NCBI RefSeq assembly: GCF_009429125.1
Contig: NZ_CP045529.1
Span: 2,976,001 to 3,040,000, forward strand
Source: Luteimicrobium xylanilyticum
Lineage (GTDB): Bacteria; Actinomycetota; Actinomycetes; Actinomycetales; Cellulomonadaceae
Length of the DNA stretch: 64,000 bases
Direction: 5' to 3'
In this document: piece after piece, positions 34,236-43,488 of the stretch
Numbering within the stretch: position 1 is the first letter of the stretch
How the letters are laid out: every line of letters starts with the position of its first letter
The notes under the pieces: model-generated
Database searches by the model: none
What the model was told of the DNA's origin: nothing
What the model saw: the letters and a program-made list of their open reading frames with translations, nothing else
Program-made: the position numbers and the translations under genes

Positions 34236-34271
34236 TATCGTGGACCCATCAGGTCATCAGACAAGTCATCC
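34236..34271 (+). promoter_or_regulatory. promoter and possible operator of the GntR gene
   Basis: TATCGT (34236-34241) fits a -10 element with a start near 34248. Immediately downstream is a less GC-rich stretch with GTCATC twice (34254-34259 and 34266-34271), a spacing of 12 bp, where an autorepressor could block transcription. Assignment is inference. Confidence 0.4.
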
Positions 34272-34282
34272 CGGAGGCCCGC

Positions 34283-35013
34283 ATGGCACTGCAGCGCGCG
34301 TCCCTCGCCGACCAGGCCGCCGACGCCCTCGCCGACCGCATCGGCGCGGGCGAGTGGCCCGTCGGCACCCCCCTGCCCGGCGAGCACGCGCTCGCCGCCG
34401 AGCTCGGCGTCGGGCGGTCGACGGTCCGCGAGGCGGTGCGCGTGCTCAGCTCGCGCGGGCTCGTGCGCGCCCGGCAGGGCGCCGGCGTCTTCGTCACCGC
34501 GAGCACGCCCTCCCCGGACTGGGACGACCTGCTCCGCCGCACCCGCGTGGCCGACGTCGTCGAGGCGCGCGTCGCGATCGAGGTCCAGGCCGCGCGCCTC
34601 GCCGCCGCACGACGCACCCCCGCCGACCTCGACGCGCTCCGGGCCGCGCTCACAGCGCGGAGCGGAGCCGAGACGGCGTCCCCGCCCGACGACGGCACGT
34701 ACGTCGACGCGGACCTGCGGTTCCACGCGGCCGTCGTCGAGGCGGCGCACAACCCGGTCCTCGTCGAGCTCTTCGCGGCGTTCGCGCCGCGCGTCCGCTC
34801 CGGCATGCTCGACCTGCTCGCGCTCGCCGGACCCGGCTCGCCGCACCACCACGACCACGACGCGCACGCGGCGATCGTGCGCGCCGTCGAGAAGCGCGAC
34901 CCCGACGGCGCCGCCACCGCCGCCTCCGACCACCTGCAGGGGGTCCTCGACGCGCTCGCGGACACCGCTGCCGCCCCCGCACACCCCAACAGCCCCGACC
35001 CCGAGGAGACCCG

Positions 35014-35017
<4 letters not shown>
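34283..35017 (+). CDS. GntR/FadR-family (FCD) transcriptional regulator
   Basis: 244 residues. Winged helix at about 8-72 (QAADALADRIGAGEWPVGTPLPGEHAL, then VGRSTVREAVRVL and RQGAGVFV), followed by the all-helical FCD ligand domain with metal-type residues Asp/His in DADLRFHAAVVEAAHN and later His in HDHDAHAAIV. FCD regulators usually sense organic acids. It lies directly upstream of, and overlaps, an ABC ATPase gene, which is probably its regulatory target along with itself. Confidence 0.92.
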
Positions 35018-35817
<800 letters not shown>

Positions 35818-35821
35818 TCCT

Positions 35822-35840
35822 CCCGGAGGCCTGCTCCGGG
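35822..35840. terminator. bidirectional hairpin between convergent genes
   Basis: CCCGGAG (35822-35828) pairs with CTCCGGG (35834-35840) around a 5-nt loop in the 32-nt gap between the ABC ATPase stop and the hemQ stop. Confidence 0.5.
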
Positions 35841-35849
35841 GAAGACGGG

Positions 35850-36620
35850 TCAGGCGAGGGGCTGCTGCGCCGCCCACGCGGCCAGGTCGACCCGCGGGCC
35901 GGTGTAGAACGGGACCTCCTCGCGCACGTGCAGGCGCGCGTCGACGGCCCGCAGGTCGCGCATGACGTCGACGATCCGGTGCAGCTCGTCCGCCTCGAAC
36001 GCCAGGATCCACTCGTAGTCGCCGAGCGCGAACGCGGACATCGTGTTGGCGCGGACGTCCTGGTACGACGCCGCGGCCATCCCGTGCTCGCGGAGCATCC
36101 GCGACCGCTCGGCCGGGTCGAGCAGGTACCACTCGTAGGAGCGGACGAACGGGTAGACGCACGCGTACTCGCGCGGCCCCTCGCCGGCGAGGAACGCGGG
36201 GACGTGCCCGCGGTTGAACTCGGCGGGGCGGTGCAGCGCGGCGACGGACCACACGGGCTCGAGCACGGAGCCGAGCTCGGACGCGCGCAGGCGGTGGTAG
36301 GCGCCCTGGACGGACTCGATGGACGGACCGTGCCACCAGACCATCAGGTCGGCGTCGGCACGCAGACCGGCGACGTCGTACCAGCCGCGGACCGTGAGCT
36401 CGCTCGTCGCGTCGGCCGGGTCGTCGCTGCCGCCCACCGCCTGCTCGGCGGCGCGGACGAGCGCCTCGCGCGCGCCGTCGTCGGCGGGCAGCTCGCCGGT
36501 CAGGGCGAACACCGAGTACATCGCGTAGCGGATGCCCTCGTTGATGGACCGGGTGTCCACCGCCTCGCCGGTGTCGCCGTGGACGTGGTGCGGGGCGGAC
36601 TGCCCCGTCGTGTCGGTCAT
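35850..36620 (-). CDS. hemQ: hydrogen peroxide-dependent heme synthase (coproheme decarboxylase) HemQ
   Basis: 256 residues, ATG chosen at the start of homology with GAGAGGCG upstream. Chlorite-dismutase fold: NEGIRYAMYSVFAL, DLMVWWHGP, YPFVRSYEWYLL (with the radical-forming Tyr region) and proximal-type His in MLREHGMAA. It decarboxylates two propionates of iron-coproporphyrin to give haem b, the last step of the Gram-positive (coproporphyrin-dependent) pathway. It lies 26 nt downstream of hemH on the same strand, so the two final pathway steps are co-transcribed. Confidence 0.96.
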   Translation of the reverse strand: MTDTTGQSAPHHVHGDTGEAVDTRSINEGIRYAMYSVFALTGELPADDGAREALVRAAEQAVGGSDDPADATSELTVRGWYDVAGLRADADLMVWWHGPSIESVQGAYHRLRASELGSVLEPVWSVAALHRPAEFNRGHVPAFLAGEGPREYACVYPFVRSYEWYLLDPAERSRMLREHGMAAASYQDVRANTMSAFALGDYEWILAFEADELHRIVDVMRDLRAVDARLHVREEVPFYTGPRVDLAAWAAQQPLA

Positions 36621-36646
36621 CGTCGCCTCTCGCGTGGGATCGAAGG

Positions 36647-37780
36647 TCAGGAGTGCAGGTCGACACTGCACAGGGCGGGGACGCCCGACGGTTCGCCGTC
36701 GCGGCGCAGGCAGCAGCCCGGGGCGCACACCGACCGGAACGCGGGCAGCGTGCCGACCGTCGCCTCGTCGACGTCCTCCCCGCGCGCGATCGCCGCGCGC
36801 TCGAGAAGCAGGTCCACCAGGCCCTGCACGAACGGCGCCCGCGTGCCCACCGTGCCCGCACGGACCGCGGTCATCCCGAGCCTGCCGGCCGTCTCCATGG
36901 CCTCGGTGTCGAGGTCGTAGGCGACCTCCATGTGGTCGGAGACGAATCCGATGGGCGACAGCACGACGTCGCGCAGGCCCTCGGCCGCGAGCTTCTCGAG
37001 GTGGTCGTTGACGTCGGGCTCGAGCCACGGCTGGCTCGGGGGGCCCGAACGCGAGCAGTAGGCGAGATCCCACGGGACGTCGAAGCCGAGCCGCTGCGAC
37101 GCCTCGGCCGCCACCACGCCCGCCAGGTCGAGGTGCTGCTCGGAGTAGGTTGCGTGCGAGATCCGCGACGCGGCCTCCATGGTCGTGGGGATCGAGTGGG
37201 TCACGAACACGACGCGCGCCGCACGCGGGTCGCCGCCCTTCGCGGCGAGCGCCTCGAAGCCCTCCACGACGGCGTCGACGTTGGCCCGGGCGAAACCGGG
37301 GTGGTTGAAGTACGACCGCACCTTGTCGAACTCGACCGTCGTGGAGCCCTCGGGCCCGAGCTTGCCGAGGCCGTCGAGGGTCACCGCGAGGTCCTCTCGG
37401 TACTGGCGGCACCCCGAGTACGACGAGTAGGCGCTCGTCACGAGCACGACGGCACGCTCCGCCCCGAGGCTCTCGAGCTCGGCGACGGCGTCCTTCGTGT
37501 ACGGCTCCCAGTTGCGGTTGCCCCACACGACCGGGAGCTCGATACCGCGCCTCGCGAGCTCGGCCTCGAGCGCCGCCTTGAGCGCGAGGTTCTGCTCGTT
37601 GATGGGGCTCTTGCCGCCGAACCCGTAGTAGTGCTCGCCGACCTCCTCGAGGCGGGAGTCCGGGATCCCCTTGCCGGCCGTGACGTTCCGCAGGAACGGG
37701 ACGACGTCCTCGGGCTTGTTCGGACCACCGAAGGAGTACAGGAGCAGCGCGTCGTACGGGGTGAGACTCACGTCTTGCAT
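36647..37780 (-). CDS. hemH: ferrochelatase, coproporphyrin type
   Basis: 377 residues from ATG 37780 (MQDVSLTPYDALLLYSFGGP). Ferrochelatase core: VTSAYSSYSGCRQYREDL, VVFVTHSIP with the metal-inserting His, and LSPIGFVSDHMEVAYDLD. The C-terminus has a cysteine set (SVCAPGCC plus a later Cys) consistent with the [2Fe-2S] cluster seen in actinobacterial enzymes. Next to hemQ, so the substrate is most likely coproporphyrin III (CpfC) rather than protoporphyrin IX. Confidence 0.96.
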   Translation of the reverse strand: MQDVSLTPYDALLLYSFGGPNKPEDVVPFLRNVTAGKGIPDSRLEEVGEHYYGFGGKSPINEQNLALKAALEAELARRGIELPVVWGNRNWEPYTKDAVAELESLGAERAVVLVTSAYSSYSGCRQYREDLAVTLDGLGKLGPEGSTTVEFDKVRSYFNHPGFARANVDAVVEGFEALAAKGGDPRAARVVFVTHSIPTTMEAASRISHATYSEQHLDLAGVVAAEASQRLGFDVPWDLAYCSRSGPPSQPWLEPDVNDHLEKLAAEGLRDVVLSPIGFVSDHMEVAYDLDTEAMETAGRLGMTAVRAGTVGTRAPFVQGLVDLLLERAAIARGEDVDEATVGTLPAFRSVCAPGCCLRRDGEPSGVPALCSVDLHS

Positions 37781-37923
37781 CCTCCCACTCTCCCGCGCAC
37801 CGACCGGGCGCGAGCCGGGCAACCGGGACGTGACATCGACACGACAGGCTGTCAGGTCCGACGACGGCGCGACCGGGCCCGGCAGCGCGTCAGGGGTCAC
37901 GCGCGGCCGGGCCCGGATGAGGT

Positions 37924-37951
37924 GTCGTCGGCGGTTCGGCCGGCCGACGAC
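37924..37951 (-). terminator. terminator of the second sugar operon
   Basis: GTCGTCGGC (37924-37932) and GCCGACGAC (37943-37951) form a 9-bp stem with a 10-nt loop, 12 nt past the stop of the last permease gene (minus strand). Confidence 0.55.
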
Positions 37952-37963
37952 GGTCCGGTGGGC

Positions 37964-38941
37964 TCAGCCCTTGACGGCGCCGCCGAGCCCCGCGCCCGAG
38001 AGGAACAGGCGCTGGAACACGAGGAACAGCACGACGGGGATGAGCGTCGAGATCGCGAGCGCCGCGAGGAACACGCCCAGGTCGGTCTGGGCCGCGATCG
38101 CGGGCAGGCGCACGGACAGCGGCTGCTTGGCCGGGTCCTTGAGGACGAGCATCGGCCAGAGGAAGTCCTTCCAGCTCGCGATGAACGCGAACACGGACAC
38201 CACGCCGAGGATCGGCTTCGACATGGGCAGGACGACCGACCAGAACAGCCGGAACGGGCCGGCGCCGTCGACCCTGGCCGCCTCGAACACCTCGCGCGGC
38301 AGGCTGTCGAAGAACCGGGCGACCAGCACGACGTTGAACGCGCTCGCCCCGGCCGGCAGCCAGACGGCGAAGAAGTTGTTGATCAGCGACGTCCCGATCA
38401 CGGGCGGGTCGAGGATCGTCAGGTACAGCGGCACGAGGAGCACGACGCTCGGCACGAACAGCGTCGCGATCACGAGCCCGTTGACGATCTTCGCCCACTT
38501 CGGGCGCAGCACCGAGAGCACGAAGCCGCCGGTCGTGGCGACGAGGAGCTGCATGAACCACGAGCCGACCGCGAGCCAGATCGTGTTCAGGAAGTACCTG
38601 CTGATCTCGACGTCGTTCCACGCCTCGGTGAGGTTCGCCCAGCGCACACCGTGCGGGAAGATCGCGAGCGGGGTGCGGATGATGTCCTGGGTGGGCGTGA
38701 CCGCGTACTTCGCGAGGAGCAGCATCGGGCCGACGCCCACGACGACGAGCAGCACGAGCAGGACGACGTGCAGCGTCTTCATGGTCGCGTTGACGCTGGG
38801 ACGCCTCCAGTCCTGCTCGGAGACGAAGCCACGGTCGCCGTCGAGCTGGGAGCTCCGGCGCTTCCTGCCGCGGGCGGGGCGACCTGCAGCGGCCGTGAGC
38901 TCGACACCGGCCGCGGGACCGGTCGTCGCAACGTTCACCAC
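37964..38941 (-). CDS. carbohydrate ABC transporter permease (MalG/LacG type)
   Basis: 325 residues from GTG 38941, which has GGAGGAGG 5 nt upstream; GTG 38938 is equally possible and a GTG at 38971 overlapping the upstream stop would add 10 residues. A basic/Gly-rich 50-residue leader, then six helices. The EAA loop is EAARVDGAGPFRLFWSVVLPM. Second channel subunit of the importer encoded with the preceding genes; substrate probably an alpha-glucoside, judged from the GH13 gene. Confidence 0.9.
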   Translation of the reverse strand: MVNVATTGPAAGVELTAAAGRPARGRKRRSSQLDGDRGFVSEQDWRRPSVNATMKTLHVVLLVLLVVVGVGPMLLLAKYAVTPTQDIIRTPLAIFPHGVRWANLTEAWNDVEISRYFLNTIWLAVGSWFMQLLVATTGGFVLSVLRPKWAKIVNGLVIATLFVPSVVLLVPLYLTILDPPVIGTSLINNFFAVWLPAGASAFNVVLVARFFDSLPREVFEAARVDGAGPFRLFWSVVLPMSKPILGVVSVFAFIASWKDFLWPMLVLKDPAKQPLSVRLPAIAAQTDLGVFLAALAISTLIPVVLFLVFQRLFLSGAGLGGAVKG

Positions 38942-38967
38942 GGGGGCCTCCTCCAGCGTCGGGCGGG

Positions 38968-39939
38968 TCACGACTTGCTCCACGAGCTCGTCAGCTTGAA
39001 GTACACGAGCGACAGGATCGCGAGGAACGCGGCGAGCATGACCGACAGCGCGGTCGCGGCCCCGTAGTCCCCACCGAGCGAGCGCCCGAATGCGTAGTCG
39101 TAGATCATCAGCAGGATCGTCAACGTCGCGTTCGCGGGGCCGCCACCGGTGAACAGGTACGGCTCGAGGAACACCTGGACGGTGCCGATGATCTGCAGGA
39201 TGAACGTGATGAAGAGGACCCCGCGCAGCTGCGGCATCGTCACGTGCCACACCTTCTGCCAGATCCCCGCGCCGTCGACCTCGGCGGCGTCGTAGAGCTC
39301 GCCCGGCACGCCGATCAGCGCCGCCAGGTAGATGATCACGGTGCCGCCCGCGGCCGCCCACGTCGCCTCGAGGACGAGCGACGGCATCGCGAGGCTCGGG
39401 CTCGACAGCCACGCGTAGGGACCGAGGTGCACCCAGCCGAGGATCGTGTTGAAGACGCCGTCCGCGGAGCCGTCGTAGAAGAACTTCCACAGGAGGACGG
39501 CGACGACGGGCGGCACCACCACGGGGAGGTACGCGAGCACCGAGTAGAGCCCCTTGAGGCGCCTCACCGAGCTCATGAGGACCGCGGTGACGAGCGGGAT
39601 CGGGAACCCGATCACGAGCGCCAGCAGGGCGAAGTAGAGGGTGTTCCGGATCGCCGTCGGCAGGTCCGGGTCCGTCAGGACGTACTGGAAGTTGTCCCAG
39701 CCCACCCACGTGGCCGGGGCCACGAGGTTGGTCTTCTGGAAGCTCATGACGACCGACCGGACGATCGGCCACCAGGAGAAGACCCCGAAGATCACCAGGA
39801 CGGGGAGGGCGAACACGAGGGTGCTCAGTCCCCCGCGCCTGACCCAGGTCACCGGGTTCCGGCGGACCCGCCGGACGGGCGGCGGACTCGTCGGGTCGCC
39901 GCCCGGCACGACGACGGTGTCGGCGCTCGCAGCGCTCAC
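38968..39939 (-). CDS. carbohydrate ABC transporter permease (MalF/LacF type)
   Basis: 323 residues from a GTG. Six membrane helices beginning at about residue 37 and the EAA-type loop YDAAEVDGAGIWQKVWHVTMPQL. First channel subunit of the importer; lies 86 nt downstream of the binding-protein gene with a hairpin in between. No ATPase gene is present, so a shared MsiK-like ATPase is expected (family knowledge). Confidence 0.93.
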   Translation of the reverse strand: MSAASADTVVVPGGDPTSPPPVRRVRRNPVTWVRRGGLSTLVFALPVLVIFGVFSWWPIVRSVVMSFQKTNLVAPATWVGWDNFQYVLTDPDLPTAIRNTLYFALLALVIGFPIPLVTAVLMSSVRRLKGLYSVLAYLPVVVPPVVAVLLWKFFYDGSADGVFNTILGWVHLGPYAWLSSPSLAMPSLVLEATWAAAGGTVIIYLAALIGVPGELYDAAEVDGAGIWQKVWHVTMPQLRGVLFITFILQIIGTVQVFLEPYLFTGGGPANATLTILLMIYDYAFGRSLGGDYGAATALSVMLAAFLAILSLVYFKLTSSWSKS

Positions 39940-39963
39940 GTCACATCACTCCTCACCCGGGGC

Positions 39964-39995
39964 GGGGCCGCCGGACGTCTCCGGCCGGCGACCCC
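39964..39995 (-). terminator. intercistronic hairpin between binding-protein and permease genes
   Basis: GGGG-C-CGCCGG (39964-39974) faces CCGGCG-A-CCCC (39985-39995): a 10-bp stem with one C-A mismatch and a 10-nt loop. Same position, relative to the binding-protein gene, as the hairpin in the cellobiose operon. Confidence 0.5.
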
Positions 39996-40025
39996 ACCCA
40001 CCTGCGGTCGTTCTTGCTGTTCGGC

Positions 40026-41444
40026 TCAGCGGCCGGCCGAGTCGATGGCGCGCTGCGCCTTCGTGTTCGCCTCGTCCAGGAGCTTGTCGATGTCGGCGCC
40101 CTTCTTGGTGAGCACGGCCTGCACCACCGGGTCGAGCGCCGCGTAGACGTCCTGGGTGGCGACGGCCGGCTCGTTGACGAGCGTCGCGTCGAAGATCTTG
40201 CTCGTGAAGCCCGTCATCTGGTCGAGGGGCACGTTCACGTACGGCTTGATCCAGCCCTGGTACTTCTCGTATTGGGCCTGGCTGAAGATCGGCAGCTCAG
40301 GCGTGCCCACGGGCTGCTTGCTCGCGACCTGGGTCTTGGCGTTCGTCACCGCGGCCTGCTCGTCGGTGTACTTGCGCAGGTAGTGGAAGTCGATCCACTT
40401 GATCGCGGCGGCCTTCTCGTCGTCCGTCGCCTTGCTGGAGACCGCCGCCATGGTGCCGCCGCCGAGGACGCCGGAGTTGTCACCCTCGAGCGGGATCATC
40501 GTCAGGCCGTACATCTTCGGGTCGATGTTGTTCGTCTGCACGAGGCTCGTGTAGACGTCCTGACCCGAGGTGTACATGCCGATCTTCCCGGCCGCGAACG
40601 CCTGGTTGATGGTGCCCCAGTCGTAGTTGAAGTTGTTGCCCATCGAGTTGTCGGTCCACCGCAGGTCCTGGAGGAACTGCAGGGCGGCCTTCGTGCCGTC
40701 GTTCGTCAGCGTCGCCGTCTTGCCGTCCTCCGACTCGACGCGGCCGCCGCGGGCGTACGTGTCGACCGTGAGCTGCCAGCCGCCCGTGCCGCTCTGCGAC
40801 ATCTGCGCGAAGCCCGCCTGGCCGGTCTTGTCCGCGATCGCCTTCGCGTCCGTGCGGACCTCGTCCCACGTGGTCGGCGGCTTGTCGGGGTCGAGCCCGG
40901 CCTGCGTGAACAGGTCACGGTTGTAGTGCAGGCCGACGGCGTAGATGCTCTTCGCCGGGATCGCGTAGACGTCGCCGTCCTGACCCTGGCCGTACTGCAG
41001 CAGGTTCTTGTTGAAGTCCGCCGCGTACGGAAGCTGGTTGAGGTACGCCTGCATGTCGGTGATCTGCTGGTTCGCGATCAGCGTCTTGGCGTCCGTGAAC
41101 GGGATCTCGAACACCGTCGGCAGCGTGCCGCCCGCGAGGTCGGCCGCGAACGTCGTGGCCTTCCACTCGTAGTCCTGGGTCTGGACCGTGATGTTCGGGT
41201 TCTCGGCCTGGAACTCCTTGACCTCGTCGGCGAGCGCGGCCTGCGCCTCCTTGGTCGAGCCCGGGAGCAGCCCGACCACCTTGAGGGTGACCTTCGTGTT
41301 CGGGTCGAGGGTCGGGGCGGCGGTGGCGGACGGCGTGTCCTTGCCGTCGCCGGAGCCGCTGTCGGACGAGCACGCCGCAAGGGTGCCGCCGAGCGCGAGC
41401 GCACCCACCAGGGTGTACGCCAGCGTGATGCGTGGAGACTTCAT
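40026..41444 (-). CDS. extracellular sugar-binding lipoprotein
   Basis: 472 residues, ATG with AAGGAG 6 nt upstream. Lipoprotein signal peptide with lipobox LAAC (Cys25), then a Ser/Asp/Gly linker and a family-1 solute-binding domain (VTLKVVGLLPGSTKEAQ; MAAVSSKATDDEKAAAIKW). It captures the sugar for the two permeases downstream and sits behind the GH13 glucosidase gene, suggesting maltose, trehalose or related alpha-glucosides (inference). Confidence 0.92.
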   Translation of the reverse strand: MKSPRITLAYTLVGALALGGTLAACSSDSGSGDGKDTPSATAAPTLDPNTKVTLKVVGLLPGSTKEAQAALADEVKEFQAENPNITVQTQDYEWKATTFAADLAGGTLPTVFEIPFTDAKTLIANQQITDMQAYLNQLPYAADFNKNLLQYGQGQDGDVYAIPAKSIYAVGLHYNRDLFTQAGLDPDKPPTTWDEVRTDAKAIADKTGQAGFAQMSQSGTGGWQLTVDTYARGGRVESEDGKTATLTNDGTKAALQFLQDLRWTDNSMGNNFNYDWGTINQAFAAGKIGMYTSGQDVYTSLVQTNNIDPKMYGLTMIPLEGDNSGVLGGGTMAAVSSKATDDEKAAAIKWIDFHYLRKYTDEQAAVTNAKTQVASKQPVGTPELPIFSQAQYEKYQGWIKPYVNVPLDQMTGFTSKIFDATLVNEPAVATQDVYAALDPVVQAVLTKKGADIDKLLDEANTKAQRAIDSAGR

Positions 41445-41493
41445 CGTCGCTCCTTGTCAGGTGCAGGCATCCGGTCCTGCACGGTGGTGAGAT

Positions 41494-41513
41494 CGGCGGG
41501 ATCGTTCCCGCCG
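41494..41513 (-). terminator. small hairpin between glucosidase and binding-protein genes
   Basis: CGGCGGGA and TCCCGCCG (41494-41501, 41506-41513) form a perfect 8-bp stem with a TCGT loop in the 95-nt gap. Could separate expression levels of the two cistrons. Confidence 0.4.
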
Positions 41514-41539
41514 GGTCGTCAGTGAGGTAGGGGTCTGCG

Positions 41540-43249
41540 TCAGGTTCCGGACGAGGTCCGGAGCCAGACGGCGGTGTCCGTGGGCAGCGTGCCGCCGGGA
41601 AGCTCCCCGGAGGCGAGCAGCACCGCGGTGTGCGGGGGCAACGGCGCCGGGTCCACGCCGAAGTTCACGAGGCACGCGACGTCGCCGCGCGCGAAGGCCA
41701 GCACCTGGTCGACGTCGCCGGCTCCCGGACCGAGCAGTCCGGGCAGGTCCAGCCACGCGAAGCCGCCCTCCCGGAGCCCCGCCTCGGCGCGGCGCACCGC
41801 GAGCGCAACTCGATAGAGGGCGAGCATCGAGGTCGGGTCGGCCTCCTCGACGTCGACCGCGTAGCGGCCCCACCACGCGGGCAGCGGGAGCCACGGCTCC
41901 GCGGTCGTGCCGTCGTCGGACGGTGCCGAGAAGCCGTGTGCGCCGGCCGCGTCGGCGGTCCAGGGCAGCGGCACGCGGCAGCCGTCGCGGCCGGGGTCCA
42001 CGCCGCCGGACCGGAAGTGCATCGGGTCCTGGATGGCGTCGCGGGGCAGGTCCTCGTCCTCGGGCAGGCCGAGCTCGTCGCCCTGGTAGAGATACAGGCA
42101 GCCCGGGAGGGCGGCCGTGAGGAGCGCCGCGGCACGGGCGCGGCGGGTGCCGAGCTCGAGGTCGGTGGGGGTGTCGAAGCGCTTGGCCTCGAACGCGAAC
42201 GACGAGTCCTCGCGCCCGTAGCGGGTGACCGGGCGGGTCACGTCGTGGTTCGACAGGACCCACGTGGCCGGCGCACCGACGAGCGCGTGCGCCTCGAGCG
42301 TCGTGTCGATCGACTCGCGCAGCGCCTTCGCGTCCCAGGGGCGCGCCATGAAGTCGAAGTTGAACGCCGTGTGCATCTCGTCGGGACGCAGGTAGTCGGC
42401 GAAGCGCCGCGCGTCGGGCAGCCAGATCTCGCCGACCAGGACGCGCGGGTCCTCGTACGAGTCGGCGACGGCGCGCCAGCCGCGGTAGACGTCGTGGAGC
42501 TCGTCGCGGTCGGTGAAGGGGTGGCCGCCGGGCGCCGGGTCCGCCGGCACCTCGGGCAGCGCGGGGTCCTTGACGAGCAGGGCCGCCGAGTCGATGCGGA
42601 TGCCGGCCACGCCGCGGTCGAACCAGAACCGCAGGACGTCCTCGTGCTCGCGGCGGACGTCGGGGTGGTTCCAGTTGACGTCGGGCTGCTCGGGCGTGAA
42701 CAGGTGGAGGTACCACTCGCCGGGCGTGCCGTCGGCGTCCGTGGTGCGGGTCCAGGTGCTGCCCTGGAAGCTCGAGACCCAGTGCGTCGGGATCTGGGCG
42801 CCGTCCTCGCCCTTGCCGGGGTGGAACCAGAAGCGCTCCCGCTCGGGCGAGCCCGGCCCCGCCGCCAGCGCAGCCTGGAACCACGCGTGCTGGTCCGAGA
42901 CGTGGTTGGGGACGACGTCGACGATGGTCCTGATGCCGAGCGCGGCGGCCTCGGCGATGAGCTCCTCGGCCTCCTCGATGGTTCCGAAGGCCGGGTCGAT
43001 GGCGCGGTAGTCCGCGACGTCGTAGCCCCCGTCCGCGAGGGGCGACACGTACCAGGGCGTGAACCACACGGCGTCGACCCCGAGGTCCTTGAGGTACGCA
43101 AGCCGCGAACGAACGCCTGCAAGATCGCCGGTGCCGTCGCCGTTCCCGTCCGCGAAGCTGCGCGGATAGATCTGGTAGATGACGGCGTTGCGCCACCACT
43201 CGACGGCGCCAGACGGGTGTCCCGGCAGGCTGCTCGGGCTCGTGCTCAC
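41540..43249 (-). CDS. GH13 alpha-glucosidase
   Basis: 569 residues from GTG with GAAGGAG 7 nt upstream. No signal peptide, so intracellular. GH13 conserved regions: VVPNHVS, nucleophile Asp220 in GIRIDSA, acid/base Glu274 in VGEIW, transition-state Asp336 in LSNHD. YQIYPRSFADGNGDG at the N-terminus places it with alpha-glucosidases and oligo-1,6-glucosidases (GH13_30/31-like). First gene of the importer operon, divided from its LacI regulator gene by 239 nt. Confidence 0.93.
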   Translation of the reverse strand: MSTSPSSLPGHPSGAVEWWRNAVIYQIYPRSFADGNGDGTGDLAGVRSRLAYLKDLGVDAVWFTPWYVSPLADGGYDVADYRAIDPAFGTIEEAEELIAEAAALGIRTIVDVVPNHVSDQHAWFQAALAAGPGSPERERFWFHPGKGEDGAQIPTHWVSSFQGSTWTRTTDADGTPGEWYLHLFTPEQPDVNWNHPDVRREHEDVLRFWFDRGVAGIRIDSAALLVKDPALPEVPADPAPGGHPFTDRDELHDVYRGWRAVADSYEDPRVLVGEIWLPDARRFADYLRPDEMHTAFNFDFMARPWDAKALRESIDTTLEAHALVGAPATWVLSNHDVTRPVTRYGREDSSFAFEAKRFDTPTDLELGTRRARAAALLTAALPGCLYLYQGDELGLPEDEDLPRDAIQDPMHFRSGGVDPGRDGCRVPLPWTADAAGAHGFSAPSDDGTTAEPWLPLPAWWGRYAVDVEEADPTSMLALYRVALAVRRAEAGLREGGFAWLDLPGLLGPGAGDVDQVLAFARGDVACLVNFGVDPAPLPPHTAVLLASGELPGGTLPTDTAVWLRTSSGT

Positions 43250-43315
43250 GTGTGGACTCCTTCGTCCCTGGTGCGTCAGGGTCGTTCCTGCGCCGCGGTG
43301 ATCGGCGATGCACTG

Positions 43316-43371
43316 ACCGTAACTACCCGACAGCGACAGCGCAAGAACCGAACATCGTTGTTACCGAAACG
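43316..43371 (-). promoter_or_regulatory. probable promoter/operator of the alpha-glucoside operon
   Basis: On the minus strand TTGCGC (43339-43344) and TACGGT (43316-43321) are 17 bp apart, a well-spaced -35/-10 pair for the glucosidase gene. Upstream, CGTT at 43356-43359 and AACG at 43368-43371 make an imperfect LacI-like dyad. The -35 overlaps GCGCAAG, a half-site of the regulator's own operator. Confidence 0.42.
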
Positions 43372-43424
43372 CGATCTTCGCTGTCGTTCGACGTCATCCG
43401 ACGCGGCCATCGGGGCACGCGAAA

Positions 43425-43474
43425 GACCTGTCAGGCGCTCGCCGGGGCAAAGCCCGGCGAGCGCCTGACAGGTC
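43425..43474. terminator. perfect 22-bp hairpin downstream of the LacI gene; contains repeat copy D
   Basis: Arms of 22 nt (43425-43446 and 43453-43474), starting GACCTGTCAGG, pair perfectly around a 6-nt GCAAAG loop, 14 nt past the LacI stop. The inner 42 nt are repeat copy D. Position suggests it ends LacI transcription before the glucosidase promoter. Confidence 0.7.
43429..43470. repeat. 42-nt palindrome-ended repeat, copy D
   Basis: Same termini TGTCAGGCG ... CGCCTGACA and exactly 42 nt, like copies A-C, but here the palindrome extends through the whole element (18-nt arms, 6-nt loop). The first 15 bases are identical to copies A and B. Confidence 0.82.
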
Positions 43475-43488
43475 GACGGAAGGTGCGG

